Positions 25,587 through 35,322 of a stretch of DNA of 64,000 bases are shown here, piece by piece. Location of the stretch: NCBI RefSeq assembly GCF_001438805.1, contig NZ_JQCF01000002.1, positions 1-64,000 on the forward strand. The letters are read 5' to 3'. Source of the stretch: Companilactobacillus kimchiensis (GTDB lineage Bacteria > Bacillota > Bacilli > Lactobacillales > Lactobacillaceae). Position 1 is the stretch's first letter. Every line of letters starts with the position of its first letter. Both the position numbers and the translations under genes were made by a program. Under the pieces are notes generated by a model. It was not told where the DNA came from. It saw nothing but the letters and a program-made list of their open reading frames with translations, and made no database searches.

Positions 25587-26762
25587 ATGGAAGTTGTAGC
25601 TGAAAGTGTTGCCGGTATTGATGTTCACCAGAAACAAATCACAGTCACTATTCTTATAGGTACTGAAGATATGAAGAAACCTAAAAAGGTTTCTAAACTA
25701 TTCGGAACCACTACCCGTATGTTAAAAGAATGCGGAACATGGTTGTCCGAGCACGAAGTGGAACAAGTGCTCATGGAAAGTACTGGTCAATATTGGAGAC
25801 CTGTATGGCAAATACTTGAATCTTATGGTTTCTGTATGATTCTATGTAACCCAAGGATCACGAAGAATATTCCAGGTAAGAAAACTGATCAAAAAGATTC
25901 AGAATGGCTTTCGGAACTGGCCAGATATGGCCTAGTTTCGGCAAGTTACGTGCCACCTCGAGATATTCAAGAAATTCGTGAATCTACTCGTACTCTCAAG
26001 AAAATAAAAGAATCCATGACAAGAACCAAGAATGAAATTCACAATATTCTTCAACGCTCTAATATCAAGCTGACCCGTTTTATTAGCGATATATTCAAGG
26101 GTTCAGTTCTTAAATTACTCAATATGATTATCAATGGTGAGATTCTTACTCTTGATTCTGTTACGAAACATATGCACGGAAGATTGAAAGCATCACCTGA
26201 ACAAATATTAGAATCGATGGACGGCGTTTTAAGTCGAAATGACCGTAATTTACTTGTGATCCATATGAAACTATTGGATGGCTATTTAGAATGTGTCGCG
26301 GAATTGGACAATCTTATTGGTGGGCAAACGGTAAAATATGCCGAGTTGTGTCACCGTTTAGAAGACGTTCCTGGAATAAGTACGACAACGGCACAGATTG
26401 TTATTGCGGAAATCGGCGTAGATGTAAGTCCTTTTCCAGATGTACATCATTTGGCTTCCTGGGCAGGGCTATGCCCTGGAAATTATGAATCCGCCGGCGT
26501 GAAACACGGCTCGGCGATACTACACGGAAATGTATATCTCAAACGTGCTCTAGTAACCGCTGCGATGGGTGCCAAAATAACTAAAGAGACAGGACTTAAG
26601 GACTATTTCTGGCGATTGAAATCTCGTATGTGTGCCCAAAAGGCATTGATAGCACTAGCACATAAGATGTTAAGGATAATATATTCTCTAATAAAAAGTG
26701 GAAAAACTTATCGAGAATATAAAAAAGACCAACGCAAGGCACTTGCGTCGGTCAACTTATAA
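25587..26762 (+). CDS. IS110 family transposase
   Basis: 391 residues from the ATG with TTGGAGG 8 nt upstream; the ORF extends 47 codons earlier, but that part is the non-coding end. The N-terminal DEDD catalytic set is visible as D12 (AGIDVHQKQ), E64 (LMESTGQYW), D101 and D104 (KKTDQKDSEW). The C-terminal Transposase_20 domain has LEDVPGISTTTAQIVIAEIG and FPDVHHLASWAGLCPGNYES. It ends with AGVKHGSAILHGNVYLKRAL, which contains the conserved Ser region. The reading frame is intact, so the element may be active. Confidence 0.93.
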   Translation: MEVVAESVAGIDVHQKQITVTILIGTEDMKKPKKVSKLFGTTTRMLKECGTWLSEHEVEQVLMESTGQYWRPVWQILESYGFCMILCNPRITKNIPGKKTDQKDSEWLSELARYGLVSASYVPPRDIQEIRESTRTLKKIKESMTRTKNEIHNILQRSNIKLTRFISDIFKGSVLKLLNMIINGEILTLDSVTKHMHGRLKASPEQILESMDGVLSRNDRNLLVIHMKLLDGYLECVAELDNLIGGQTVKYAELCHRLEDVPGISTTTAQIVIAEIGVDVSPFPDVHHLASWAGLCPGNYESAGVKHGSAILHGNVYLKRALVTAAMGAKITKETGLKDYFWRLKSRMCAQKALIALAHKMLRIIYSLIKSGKTYREYKKDQRKALASVNL

Positions 26763-26854
26763 AGAATATAGCTAGCTAGCAAATACAGTATACAAGATTT
26801 TTTCTGTATTTTCGAGTAGCTTTATTTAGTGCTGTTAAAAAATGATTTATTTCA

Positions 26855-26897
26855 TATAAAAGAACCGCTATTTTCAAACAATAGGGGTTCTCTTTTA
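26855..26897. terminator. Bidirectional terminator after the amidase gene
   Basis: ATAAAAGAACC...GGTTCTCTTTTAT stem with an inner CTATT/AATAG pairing, immediately past the stop of the minus-strand amidase, with A/T-runs on both sides. Confidence 0.82.
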
Positions 26898-26899
26898 TA

Positions 26900-28213
26900 T
26901 TATTTAAAGTAATTCTTTAAACCATTTGTCACATCTTTAGCAACTTGTTGCTTGTAAGTATTAGAGTTGATGTACTTGTAGTCTTCTTTAGAGTTAATAT
27001 AACCTAACTCAATTAATACTGAAGGTTGACTGTTGTAATGTAAAACATAAAGATCTTTTTGAGCAGTTCCACGATTACCAATGGCTAAACCTTTGAGTTG
27101 ACTATTCAGACTGTCAGCTAGTTGGCCATCCTTATCTTTATTATAATAATAAGTTGTTACTCCGGATCCAGCGTCAGCTTGGGCACTAGAATCAAAATGA
27201 AGACTGATAAAGGCATCTGCCTGTTTTTTACTGGAAAGTCTTGCTCGGTCGCCAAGAGATTGGGAATCATCACCAGAACGAGTTAGAATAACGCGAGCTC
27301 CGGTCTGTTCAAGTTGCTGTTTAATGGCTTTAGCATATGCAAGGGTAAAGCTCTTTTCGTAAGTGCTCTGCTTGGACTCGGCTCCAGAGTCGTCACCACC
27401 GTGTCCCGGATCAATCACGATCGTGGCCTCAGAGATATTGGTAGCAGCTGACTTGACAGCACTCTTAGTTCCAGAAACAGTAACGACCCAACTAGCAACG
27501 TAACCGATGGAACCGTCAGAGTCACGAACTTTGTACCATTTACCATCCTTGCTGAGATAATCGAATTGTTTACCAACCTTAACAGTTTTAATGACTCGTC
27601 CATTTTGATCAGGGTCAATTCTCAACTTAGTGTTAGGTTGTGTGACGGTGACAGTTTTAATATCGTTGTCCGAAGTAGTGTTGGAGGTATTAGAAGTAGT
27701 GGACGAGCCGGAAGTTTCTTGGGTTCCTTGAATGAAGGCCGATTTGACCCAACCGGCAGTCCCATTATAGAGGATCTGCGTCCAATCTGATTCTTGATAC
27801 ATAATCGTAACTTTTTGAGATTGTTCGATTGTACCTAGAACGTTACTGTTGGCATCAGCGTTTTTGAAAACAGTTGTATTAGGTACTTTGACGATGCCAA
27901 CTTTATTGGTTGTCGAACTAACATCAGTGTTGTCGATCAACCAGCTGGCGACCCAGCCAATTTTATCTCCAGATAATCTTACTTGATACCATTTGTTTTT
28001 CTCAGCCAGGATGGCTAATTTGTCACCTTTTTTTACTTGACCCATGTTAGCGTAAGCTAATCCAGGACCAACACGAACATTTACAGAGTTAGATTCAACA
28101 ACTACAGCATTGGCACTTGCTAAGGCTACAGTTGACCAACTCGACAAGGCGAGTAATAACAAAATAGCAACAAGAATCCGGTTTTTAATAAAAAATGTAA
28201 TAATCTTTTTCAT
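26900..28213 (-). CDS. N-acetylmuramoyl-L-alanine amidase with three SH3b repeats
   Basis: 437 residues. Signal peptide or anchor at residues 10-33 (ILVAILLLLALSSWSTVALA). Three bacterial SH3 repeats follow at about 35-95, 105-165 and 187-247, each with a NVRVGP/KLRIDP-type start and a GWVxSW end; they bind cell wall. The Amidase_3 catalytic domain (about 262-437) has TIVIDPGHGGDDSGA (zinc His), EKSFTLAYAKAIKQQL, ISLHFDS (zinc His) and VLIELGYINSKED (catalytic Glu). It cleaves the lactyl-peptide bond of peptidoglycan. It is divergent from the hisS operon. Confidence 0.94.
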   Translation of the reverse strand: MKKIITFFIKNRILVAILLLLALSSWSTVALASANAVVVESNSVNVRVGPGLAYANMGQVKKGDKLAILAEKNKWYQVRLSGDKIGWVASWLIDNTDVSSTTNKVGIVKVPNTTVFKNADANSNVLGTIEQSQKVTIMYQESDWTQILYNGTAGWVKSAFIQGTQETSGSSTTSNTSNTTSDNDIKTVTVTQPNTKLRIDPDQNGRVIKTVKVGKQFDYLSKDGKWYKVRDSDGSIGYVASWVVTVSGTKSAVKSAATNISEATIVIDPGHGGDDSGAESKQSTYEKSFTLAYAKAIKQQLEQTGARVILTRSGDDSQSLGDRARLSSKKQADAFISLHFDSSAQADAGSGVTTYYYNKDKDGQLADSLNSQLKGLAIGNRGTAQKDLYVLHYNSQPSVLIELGYINSKEDYKYINSNTYKQQVAKDVTNGLKNYFK

Positions 28214-28316
28214 TTAACTGATTCCTCTGTTGTCTAATTACTGACATTTCTATATGTATATATTACTTAATAATCACTGAACATGAAAGAATAGAATGTA
28301 AATTTTTCAAGAAAAC

Positions 28317-28345
28317 TTGACAATTCACGGGATTTTGATTAATTT
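28317..28345 (+). promoter_or_regulatory. Promoter of the hisS-aspS T-box leader
   Basis: A perfect -35 TTGACA at 28317-28322 with 17 nt to TAATTT at 28340-28345. The predicted start at about 28352 gives a leader of only about 180 nt. Confidence 0.55.
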
Positions 28346-28351
28346 ATAACT

Positions 28352-28520
28352 ATATTCCAAATCAAATAGAGTTGTTTTACAGAGAATCTGGCGGCTGAGA
28401 GCAGATAACAACCATTTGTGTGACGTTTCATTCGTCCGGCAGGCGTTAACTGCAGCAAAAAAACTAGGTGGTACCGTGCAGAATGCACCCTTGTCTTATT
28501 TAGACAAGGGTGTTTTTTAT
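28352..28520 (+). promoter_or_regulatory. T-box riboswitch upstream of hisS-aspS, compact form
   Basis: The T-box core AGGTGGTACCGTGC is at 28466-28479 and the terminator (CACCCTTGTCT/AGACAAGGGTG then T6) at 28486-28518. Uncharged tRNA binding to the core would favour readthrough. A stem with GTTGTT/AACAAC (28371-28412) is the likely Stem I and is unusually short. Triplets next to it that could be the specifier are GAT (28404-28406) and GAC (28422-28424), both Asp codons. No well-placed His codon stands out, so the specificity is uncertain. Confidence 0.85.
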
Positions 28521-28533
28521 TAAGGAGGATTTT

Positions 28534-29805
28534 ATGCGTTATCAAAAACCAAAAGGGACAATGGATATTTTGCCAGGAGATTCTGAGAAATGGCAATATG
28601 TTGAATCCATTGCACAAGATACTTTTAACAAGTATCGCTTTTCCGAAATCAGAACACCGATTTTTGAATCATACGATGTCTTTGAAAGATCTTCAGGTGA
28701 TACATCTGATATTGTTTCAAAGGAAATGTATGACTTCAAAGATAAGGGTGATCGACACATTGCTTTGAGACCTGAGGGAACAGCTGGTGTTGTTCGAGCT
28801 TATGTTGAAAATAAACTTTATGGACCAGAACATATCAAACCTTACAAGGTTTGGTACAAGGGACCAATGTTTAGATATGAACGTCCTCAATCAGGTCGTC
28901 AACGTCAATTCCATCAAATTGGTCTGGAAGCCTTTGGATCTGATTCTCCTGAATTAGATGCTGAAATTATTTCAGTTGGTTTGGAATTCTTAAATCGTTT
29001 AGGGATTAAGAATTTAAAAGTTGCTTTGAATACCTTGGGTGATCCTGAGTCTCGAGCAGCTTATCACCAAGCTTTGGTTGATTACTTTACTCCGTTTAAA
29101 GATCAATTAAGTGATGATTCAAAAGTTCGTTTGGAAAAGAACCCGTTGAGAATCCTTGATAGTAAAGATAAGGGTGACAAGGAAATCGTTGCCAATGCAC
29201 CTTCAATTCTAGATTATCTTAATGATGCTTCACAGAGACGTTTTGACTATCTAAAAGAATTATTAGATGATCTTGATATCAACTATGAAATTGATTCAAC
29301 AATGGTTCGTGGACTTGATTACTATAACCATACGATTTTTGAATTTATGGTTACTGATCCTGCGTTTGATAACAAAGAAATCACTGTTTTGGCAGGTGGC
29401 CGTTACAATGGTTTGGTTGAAGAACTTGGCGGACCAGAAACACCTGGAATTGGTTTTGGACTTGGTGTTGAACGTTTGATGATGTTGTTGAAAGATGAAG
29501 ATGTTCCTAGCCGAAATGGTTTGGATGTTTATCTAGTAACAATTGGTGAAAAGGCTGAACGAGCTTCAGTTAAAGTTCTTTCTGGATTACGTAGAGCTGG
29601 TTTCACTGCGGATAAAGATTATTTACAACGAAAGATTAAAGCACAATTTAAGACCGCTAATAATTTAAATGCTAAATACACGGTAACTATTGGTGATACA
29701 GAGTTGGAAAATGATACGGCTAATGTTAAAAACATGGCCACTGGTGAACAAGTCAGCGTATCATTAGAAAACTTAGCTCAAGAATTGAAAAAAATCGAGG
29801 GATAA
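28534..29805 (+). CDS. hisS: Histidyl-tRNA synthetase
   Basis: 423 residues, class [22 protein letters not shown] at the start is diagnostic. Motif 2 region [20 protein letters not shown], His-specific motifs [11 protein letters not shown] and [16 protein letters not shown], and motif 3 [12 protein letters not shown] are all present. A C-terminal anticodon-binding domain follows. AAGGAGG lies 7 nt before the chosen ATG. It is led by a T-box and followed by aspS after 2 nt. Confidence 0.97.
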   Translation: MRYQKPKGTMDILPGDSEKWQYVESIAQDTFNKYRFSEIRTPIFESYDVFERSSGDTSDIVSKEMYDFKDKGDRHIALRPEGTAGVVRAYVENKLYGPEHIKPYKVWYKGPMFRYERPQSGRQRQFHQIGLEAFGSDSPELDAEIISVGLEFLNRLGIKNLKVALNTLGDPESRAAYHQALVDYFTPFKDQLSDDSKVRLEKNPLRILDSKDKGDKEIVANAPSILDYLNDASQRRFDYLKELLDDLDINYEIDSTMVRGLDYYNHTIFEFMVTDPAFDNKEITVLAGGRYNGLVEELGGPETPGIGFGLGVERLMMLLKDEDVPSRNGLDVYLVTIGEKAERASVKVLSGLRRAGFTADKDYLQRKIKAQFKTANNLNAKYTVTIGDTELENDTANVKNMATGEQVSVSLENLAQELKKIEG

Positions 29806-29807
29806 AC

Positions 29808-31577
29808 ATGGAAGAAAGAACAGATTATTGTGGCAACATTACTGAAAAGTATGTTGGTCAAAAGATTTCTTTAGACGGTTGGGTTCAACGACGTCGTGAT
29901 TTAGGTGGATTGATTTTCGTCGATCTTAGAGATTATAAAGGTATCGTTCAATTGGTATTTAATACCGATAACCAAAAGGCACTTGATGCTGCTGAAACAT
30001 TGCGCTCAGAATATGTTATCAATGTTATTGGTACAGTTAGACTTCGTGGCGAGGGTGCTACTAATGATGATATGACAACTGGTAAAGTTGAAGTTGTTGT
30101 TGAAACCGTTGAAGTGCTTAACAAGTCATTGACACCACCATTTGAAATTAAAGATGGTATTGATTCTTCAGAAGAAACTAAGTTAAAGTATCGTTACCTT
30201 GATCTACGTAGACCTGAGATGCAAAAAGCTATCAGAACTCGTGCTCAAATCAAGCATTCTGTTAACGAATACTTGTACGAAAATGGTTTTATTGATATCG
30301 AAACACCAAACTTAACACCATCAACACCTGAAGGTGCTCGTGATTACCTTGTGCCTTCACGTGTTTATCCTGGACGTTTCTTTGCCCTTCCTCAATCACC
30401 ACAATTGTTCAAGCAATTGTTGATGGTTGGTGGTTTTGACCGTTACTTCCAATTGGCTCACTGTTTCCGTGATGAAGATCTTCGTGGAGACCGTCAACCA
30501 GAATTTACTCAAATTGATATTGAAACAAGTTTTATGAACCAAAAAGAAATTCAAACTGTTACTGAAGGTCTAATTGCCCGTGTTATGAAGGACGAAAAGG
30601 GTATCGACGTTAAATTGCCATTCCCAAGAATCGACTGGGATGAATCAATGGCGCGTTATGGTTCCGATAAACCTGATATTCGTTTTGGTATGGAACTCCA
30701 AGATTTGAACGAAATCTTCAAAGATACTGAATTTAAAGTCTTTAAGGGTGCTATCGATAACGGTGGTCAAGTTAAAGCTATCCTTGTTAAGGGTGGAGCT
30801 GACAAGTATTCAAGAAAGAATATTGAAGCTTACCAAGAATACATCAAACGTTTTGGTGCTAAAGGTCTTGCTTGGACTAAATACAATGACAACGAACTTA
30901 CTGGTGGTGTTGCCAAATTCATCAAGAATCAAGAAGCTGCTTTAGTTGAAAAACTTGGCCTTGAAAATGATGATCTGTTGCTATTTGTTGCTGCTAATAA
31001 GAAGATCGTAGCTGACTCACTAGGTTACTTGAGAAAAGCTATTGCTAAAGAACAACACTTGTATGATCCTAATGGATTTGCCTTCACATGGGTCGTTAAC
31101 TGGCCATTGTTCGAATATGATGAAGGAATCCAACGTTGGACTGCCGCTCACCATCCATTCACAATGCCTAATGAAGAAGATGTTCACTATCTTGACGATG
31201 GTGAAGATCCTCACAAGGCTTATGCTCAAAGTTACGATATCGTCTTGAACGGTTATGAACTTGGTGGTGGATCAATCCGTATTCACGATTACAAGATTCA
31301 AGAAAAGATGCTCAAAGCTTTGGACTTCACTAAAGAAAAAGCCTATGAACAATTTGGATTCCTATTAGATGCCTTACAATACGGCTGTCCTCCACATGGT
31401 GGTTTGGCTATTGGTTTGGATAGATTTGCAATGTTGCTTTCACAAAAGGACAATATCCGTGACGTGATTGCCTTCCCTAAGAATTCTAATGCCAGTGAAC
31501 CAATGACACATGCACCACTTGAAGTTTCTGAACAACAATTAGTTGATTTAGGAATTGAAGTAAGTAAAAAAGACTAG
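29808..31577 (+). CDS. aspS: Aspartyl-tRNA synthetase
   Basis: 589 residues, bacterial-type AspRS. N-terminal OB-fold anticodon-binding domain ([19 protein letters not shown]). Class II core with [34 protein letters not shown] and the bacterial insertion (GAD) domain. Motif 3 reads [14 protein letters not shown]. Whether it also charges tRNA-Asn cannot be judged here. It forms an operon with hisS under one T-box. Confidence 0.97.
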   Translation: MEERTDYCGNITEKYVGQKISLDGWVQRRRDLGGLIFVDLRDYKGIVQLVFNTDNQKALDAAETLRSEYVINVIGTVRLRGEGATNDDMTTGKVEVVVETVEVLNKSLTPPFEIKDGIDSSEETKLKYRYLDLRRPEMQKAIRTRAQIKHSVNEYLYENGFIDIETPNLTPSTPEGARDYLVPSRVYPGRFFALPQSPQLFKQLLMVGGFDRYFQLAHCFRDEDLRGDRQPEFTQIDIETSFMNQKEIQTVTEGLIARVMKDEKGIDVKLPFPRIDWDESMARYGSDKPDIRFGMELQDLNEIFKDTEFKVFKGAIDNGGQVKAILVKGGADKYSRKNIEAYQEYIKRFGAKGLAWTKYNDNELTGGVAKFIKNQEAALVEKLGLENDDLLLFVAANKKIVADSLGYLRKAIAKEQHLYDPNGFAFTWVVNWPLFEYDEGIQRWTAAHHPFTMPNEEDVHYLDDGEDPHKAYAQSYDIVLNGYELGGGSIRIHDYKIQEKMLKALDFTKEKAYEQFGFLLDALQYGCPPHGGLAIGLDRFAMLLSQKDNIRDVIAFPKNSNASEPMTHAPLEVSEQQLVDLGIEVSKKD

Positions 31578-31650
31578 GTTCTTTAGGCTTTCGTCGTCCG
31601 CACAAATGCTGATTTCTTTATTGTTTTATCAGTGAGAAATGATTTAAATT

Positions 31651-31693
31651 AAAAACCGTATTAACTGAAAATGAATCAGCTAATACGGTTTTT
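31651..31693 (+). terminator. Terminator of hisS-aspS
   Basis: AAAAACCGTATTA/TAATACGGTTTTT stem with a 17-nt loop, ending in T5, about 70 nt past aspS. Confidence 0.8.
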
Positions 31694-31757
31694 GTTCCGG
31701 GCTAGGTTATAGCTTTTTGACGATTAAAAATGATATAAACTATTTAGGTTTATAAAT

Positions 31758-31813
31758 AAATAGTCCCATATTAATTGGTGTGAATTTAATCCAATTAATA
31801 TGGGACTATTTTT
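31758..31813. terminator. Bidirectional terminator between aspS and the isochorismatase gene
   Basis: A 21-bp perfect stem (AAATAGTCCCATATTAATTG G and complement) with a 12-nt loop and T/A-runs at both ends. It lies just past the minus-strand isochorismatase stop. Confidence 0.85.
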
Positions 31814-31821
31814 GTACAAAA

Positions 31822-32361
31822 TTAATCAAGAAATTCTTTGGTTGATGCTATCTCTGCAAAGTTAGCTAATGCTGCAATAAAAGAATTTTGAACATCGGCT
31901 GCTTTAGTTGAATGGCCGTTAATTTCTAAATCTTTCGTAGCAGTCGCATCCTGAATTAAAACAGGATTAAATTGTAGTTCCTTACTGGCTCGAGTAGTTG
32001 AATCGATACACATGTGGGTCATCATGCCACAAATTACTAACTGTTGAACTTCTAAAGTTTGTAAGGTCATTTCTAAGTTAGTTTGATAAAAACTATTAGG
32101 GAAGTGTTTTTCAATGACAAGCGAATCTGATTTATTCATTAATGAGGGATGTAATTCAACTCCAGAGGTGCCATTTTTGAAAAAAGTGGCACTTGCTGAG
32201 TATTTGACATGTTGGATATAAATGATCGGTAAATTACGTTCTAAGAAGTATTTTTCTAATTGATTAATTCGTTGTAATGCTATTTCTGGTTGATGGAGTG
32301 CAAGTTTTCCATTCGGAAAATAGTCGTTTTGAACATCGATTACTAAAAGGCCTTGTTTCAT
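31822..32361 (-). CDS. Isochorismatase-family cysteine hydrolase
   Basis: 179 residues. Catalytic Asp in LLVIDVQNDYF at residues 4-14, Lys in VIEKHFPNSF, and the Cys in QQLVICGMMTHMCIDSTTRA after the typical cis-peptide segment. The family includes nicotinamidases and biuret/N-carbamoyl hydrolases; the substrate is unknown. It is divergent from an Lrp/AsnC regulator, which may control it. Confidence 0.87.
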   Translation of the reverse strand: MKQGLLVIDVQNDYFPNGKLALHQPEIALQRINQLEKYFLERNLPIIYIQHVKYSASATFFKNGTSGVELHPSLMNKSDSLVIEKHFPNSFYQTNLEMTLQTLEVQQLVICGMMTHMCIDSTTRASKELQFNPVLIQDATATKDLEINGHSTKAADVQNSFIAALANFAEIASTKEFLD

Positions 32362-32475
32362 TAAAATTCCCTACTTTCATTTTTTCTGATTTAATTATAA
32401 AAGGGAATACAATAGTTTGAAATAAGCGCGTGAAACAGTTCTGAAGATTTTACTTTCACGATGAAAGGACCGATG

Positions 32476-32880
32476 ATGATAGATCAAATTGACCAACAAA
32501 TTATTAAATTGCTCCAGAGAAACAGTCGTCTAACTAATAAAGAAATTGGTGAGAGCATTCATTTATCTGGTCAAGCGGTGGGCAATCGCATTAATCGTTT
32601 ATTGGATGATGATATTATTAGTAACTTTACCATTGCAATTAATTACGATAATACGCAATATATTCGTTTATTTATGAATCAAGCGTCCTTTTCTGCCGTT
32701 GAAAAGTTAGTCAACTCTTTTGAAGAGATTACAAGTTTTGACAAAGTTAGTGGTCAGGCTTGCTATCTGATAATTGCTCACTTTACACCTAAACGACTTA
32801 ATGAATTTATCGAAGTGATTTCCAAATGGGCTCGTTATAGTGTTGAAACGACTTTGATTAACAAATTAGAAAAACATTAA
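32476..32880 (+). CDS. Lrp/AsnC family transcriptional regulator
   Basis: 134 residues from the ATG with AAAGGA 6 nt upstream; the ORF extends five codons earlier. N-terminal HTH: IDQQIIKLLQRNSRLTNKEI, then IHLSGQAVGNRINRLLDDDI. A C-terminal RAM-like effector domain follows, rather diverged. It is divergent from the isochorismatase gene, whose regulation is inferred from position only. Confidence 0.84.
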   Translation: MIDQIDQQIIKLLQRNSRLTNKEIGESIHLSGQAVGNRINRLLDDDIISNFTIAINYDNTQYIRLFMNQASFSAVEKLVNSFEEITSFDKVSGQACYLIIAHFTPKRLNEFIEVISKWARYSVETTLINKLEKH

Positions 32881-33007
32881 ATGTAAATTTAAATTGTGTA
32901 CAATTTATCAACCGAACTGATTGTGCCTGTAAGTTTATGAGCATAGTTATGGAATTAATATTGGGAAGGTTTATACTTATTTATATAATTTGAGAAGGAG
33001 TGATTTT

Positions 33008-33451
33008 ATGTCAAACGAGTATAAAAAGGATCTAACCAATCTAACTAATGAGGAGTACGAAGTAACTCAACATGCTGCCACAGAACGTCCATTTACTGGA
33101 AAATATGATAATTTTTACAAAAAAGGTGTTTATGTTGATATTGCTAGTGGTGAACCACTATTTTCGTCAGCTAAAAAATTTGATGCTGGTTGTGGTTGGC
33201 CATCATTCAGTGAACCAATTGCTAAGCTAAAAGAAAAACGTGACACTCGCCTAAGCCGTGAACGGACTGAAGTTGAAAGTAAAGATGCTGGGTCACATTT
33301 GGGTCACGTTTTTACTGACGGTCCTGAAGAATTGGGTGGCTTGAGATATTGTATCAATTCTGCTGCTTTGAAGTTTGTTCCTTATGAAGAGATGGACGAA
33401 AAGGGTTACTCAGATTATAAAAAATACGTTGAGGACGGGGATGTTGAATAA
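33008..33451 (+). CDS. msrB: Peptide methionine-R-sulfoxide reductase
   Basis: 147 residues from the ATG with AGAAGGAG 9 nt upstream. MsrB reduces Met-R-sulfoxide in proteins. [14 protein letters not shown] and [12 protein letters not shown] are family motifs, and the catalytic Cys is in [15 protein letters not shown]. The two CXXC zinc pairs of many MsrB proteins are not seen. Its stop overlaps the msrA start (TAATG), so the two reductases are translated together. Confidence 0.95.
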   Translation: MSNEYKKDLTNLTNEEYEVTQHAATERPFTGKYDNFYKKGVYVDIASGEPLFSSAKKFDAGCGWPSFSEPIAKLKEKRDTRLSRERTEVESKDAGSHLGHVFTDGPEELGGLRYCINSAALKFVPYEEMDEKGYSDYKKYVEDGDVE

Positions 33452-33969
33452 TGAAACAAGAAACTGCAATTTTTGCTGGTGGCTGTTTCTGGTGTATGGT
33501 CAAACCGTTTGACGAGCAACCAGGCATTATCTCGGTTATTTCTGGTTACTGTGGGGGTCACGTTGAAAATCCGACTTACGAACAGGTCTGTACTGAAACA
33601 ACTGGTCACGCTGAATCAGTGAAGATAACTTTTGATGCTGATATTATTTCTTATAAGCAATTGGTTGAGATTTATTGGCAAGTGGCTGATCCAACTGATG
33701 CTATGGGACAATTTCAAGATCGTGGCGATAGTTATCGTCCAATTATTTTCTATGCTAATGATGAACAAAAACAGATTGCTGAAACTTCTAAGAAGGAATT
33801 AGCTGAATCTAATATATTTGATGGACCAATTGTCACTAAAATTCAACTGGCTACACCATTTTATGAAGCTGAGGACTACCACCAAGGCTTTTATAAGAAA
33901 AATCCTGAACGTTTTGAACTTGAAGAGAGTGGCGGACGAGCTGATTTTATGAAAAAACATCGGAAATAA
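33451..33969 (+). CDS. msrA: Peptide methionine-S-sulfoxide reductase
   Basis: 172 residues. MsrA reduces Met-S-sulfoxide and complements MsrB. The catalytic motif [13 protein letters not shown] is at residues 10-22, with [12 protein letters not shown] and [16 protein letters not shown] further on. It overlaps msrB by one base. Confidence 0.96.
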   Translation: MKQETAIFAGGCFWCMVKPFDEQPGIISVISGYCGGHVENPTYEQVCTETTGHAESVKITFDADIISYKQLVEIYWQVADPTDAMGQFQDRGDSYRPIIFYANDEQKQIAETSKKELAESNIFDGPIVTKIQLATPFYEAEDYHQGFYKKNPERFELEESGGRADFMKKHRK

Positions 33970-34035
33970 GCTGAAAAAAATATCAGTTGTGCTAATATGT
34001 TTAGGTAACTTAAGACAATTAGGAGAACTTTTAGT

Positions 34036-34914
34036 ATGGGTGAATTAGATAAGCTGATCGAACGGCATCAGTACTTATCCAAAGTTTCAATAGCATTTTT
34101 ATATTCAATTGCGGTATCAATTGCGGTTAACATGTTCTGGACACCAGGTGGAATTTATGGATCTGGTGTTACCGGTGCCGCCCAATTGATTTCAACAATT
34201 TCACATCGTTGGTTGCCATTTAATCTATCGACAGCCGTGATGTATTTTGCATTAAATGCACCACTATTTGTATTATCATGGCGCAAGATTGACCATAAAT
34301 TTACCATTTTTACAGTAATTGCAGTCGCTTTAGCCAGTATGATGATGCATCTGCTGCCACCAATTAAAATTACGGCTGATCCATTAGTTTGTGCCATCTT
34401 TGGTGCAGTTGCGAATGGATTTGGTACTGGTATGGCATTGAGAAATGGTATCTCGACCGGTGGAATCGATATTCTAGGAATTATTTTACGTAAAAAAACC
34501 GGTAAGAGTGTCGGAACTATTAATATCATGTTCAATATTTTGATTGTAGCTTTAGCAGGACTATTATTCGGCTGGGTCCATGCACTCTATAGTGCGGTCA
34601 GTATTTTCATTAATGGTCAAGTCATTGATATGATTTATAACAAAGATCAAAAACTCCAAGTTATGATTGTCACATCTAAACCCAAAAATGTTATTACTCA
34701 GATTCAAAATGAAATGAGACGTGGTATTACGATCGTTCATGATGCTGAAGGTGCCTATAAGCACGAAGAAAAAACCATTCTCTTTACAGTTATTTCTCGG
34801 GCTGAATTAGGTGATCTGGAAACAGCAATGTATAAATCAGATCAACATGCTTTCGTGAGTGTTACCGATACTGTTAAAGTTATGGGAAGGTTCTACCAGG
34901 CCCATATATACTAG
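34036..34914 (+). CDS. YitT family membrane protein
   Basis: 292 residues. About five to six transmembrane helices (DUF161-type) over residues 15-200, with the conserved GGIYGSGVTGAAQLI and LRNGISTGGIDILGIILRKK blocks. The C-terminal cytoplasmic DUF2179 domain runs from about 205 to 290 (LQVMIVTSKPKNVITQI, and VSVTDTVKVMGRFY at the end). Function of the family is not settled; transport is assumed. TTAGGAG precedes the ATG. Confidence 0.9.
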   Translation: MGELDKLIERHQYLSKVSIAFLYSIAVSIAVNMFWTPGGIYGSGVTGAAQLISTISHRWLPFNLSTAVMYFALNAPLFVLSWRKIDHKFTIFTVIAVALASMMMHLLPPIKITADPLVCAIFGAVANGFGTGMALRNGISTGGIDILGIILRKKTGKSVGTINIMFNILIVALAGLLFGWVHALYSAVSIFINGQVIDMIYNKDQKLQVMIVTSKPKNVITQIQNEMRRGITIVHDAEGAYKHEEKTILFTVISRAELGDLETAMYKSDQHAFVSVTDTVKVMGRFYQAHIY

Positions 34915-34917
34915 CTT

Positions 34918-34969
34918 AATGCTAAAAATAGACTAACCATTTTTTGTGGTTAGCCTATTTTTTAGCATT
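34918..34969 (+). terminator. Terminator after the YitT gene
   Basis: AATGCTAAAAATAG-CTAACCA pairs with TGGTTAG-CTATTTTTTAGCATT around a short T-rich loop, directly after the stop codon. Confidence 0.8.
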
Positions 34970-34984
34970 AAGGAAAGATAAGTT

Positions 34985-35278
34985 TATATACCATCGATGG
35001 TAATAATATTGAACCAGTGGACGACGGGGGATTGTCAGCGGGAAGTGCTTGGTATTCCGATAAGGTGGCGACGATTGGTTCAGAGAATAATGCGGTTAAA
35101 TACTACCATGTTGCCACGAATGAATGGGTCAAAGCTTCTGATGGCAGTACTATTTTCGAGCGTGAGTTAGGCCCAAAATCTAGCTGGCTATTTAGGTACT
35201 AACAATGATTCGACTGGTTTTTATCGAGTCTCGACCAATGAATTTGTTGATCCTAAAACAGTCCTTTTACAAAAATAA
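34985..35278 (+). pseudogene. Remnant of an SLAP-domain surface protein
   Basis: In one frame: LYTIDGNNIEPVDDGG, then GSAWYSDKVATIG and YYHVATNEWVKASDGS, which fits the SLAP (bacterial surface layer) repeat with GSxW and YxVxTNEWV. After about 35190 the frame shifts and reads LAGYLGTNNDSTGFYRVSTN, EFVDPKTVLLQK and a stop at 35276-35278, giving the next half repeat. No start or signal peptide is present, so only a frameshifted C-terminal fragment remains. Confidence 0.75.
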
Positions 35279-35322
35279 TCAATGCTATAATTTAGTAAAC
35301 TAAGTAAAAGGAGTGTATTTAA

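Larger units (their letters stand above)
25330..26795 (+). mobile_element. IS110-family insertion sequence, boundaries approximate
   Basis: It contains one IS110-type DEDD transposase with about 250 nt of non-coding DNA before it and little after it. TATACAA occurs at 25330-25336 and 26789-26795 and is used here as tentative ends, since IS110 elements lack long terminal inverted repeats and end in short core repeats. The long left non-coding end fits the IS110 group rather than the IS1111 group. The element separates the histidine phosphatase gene from the amidase gene. Confidence 0.7.
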
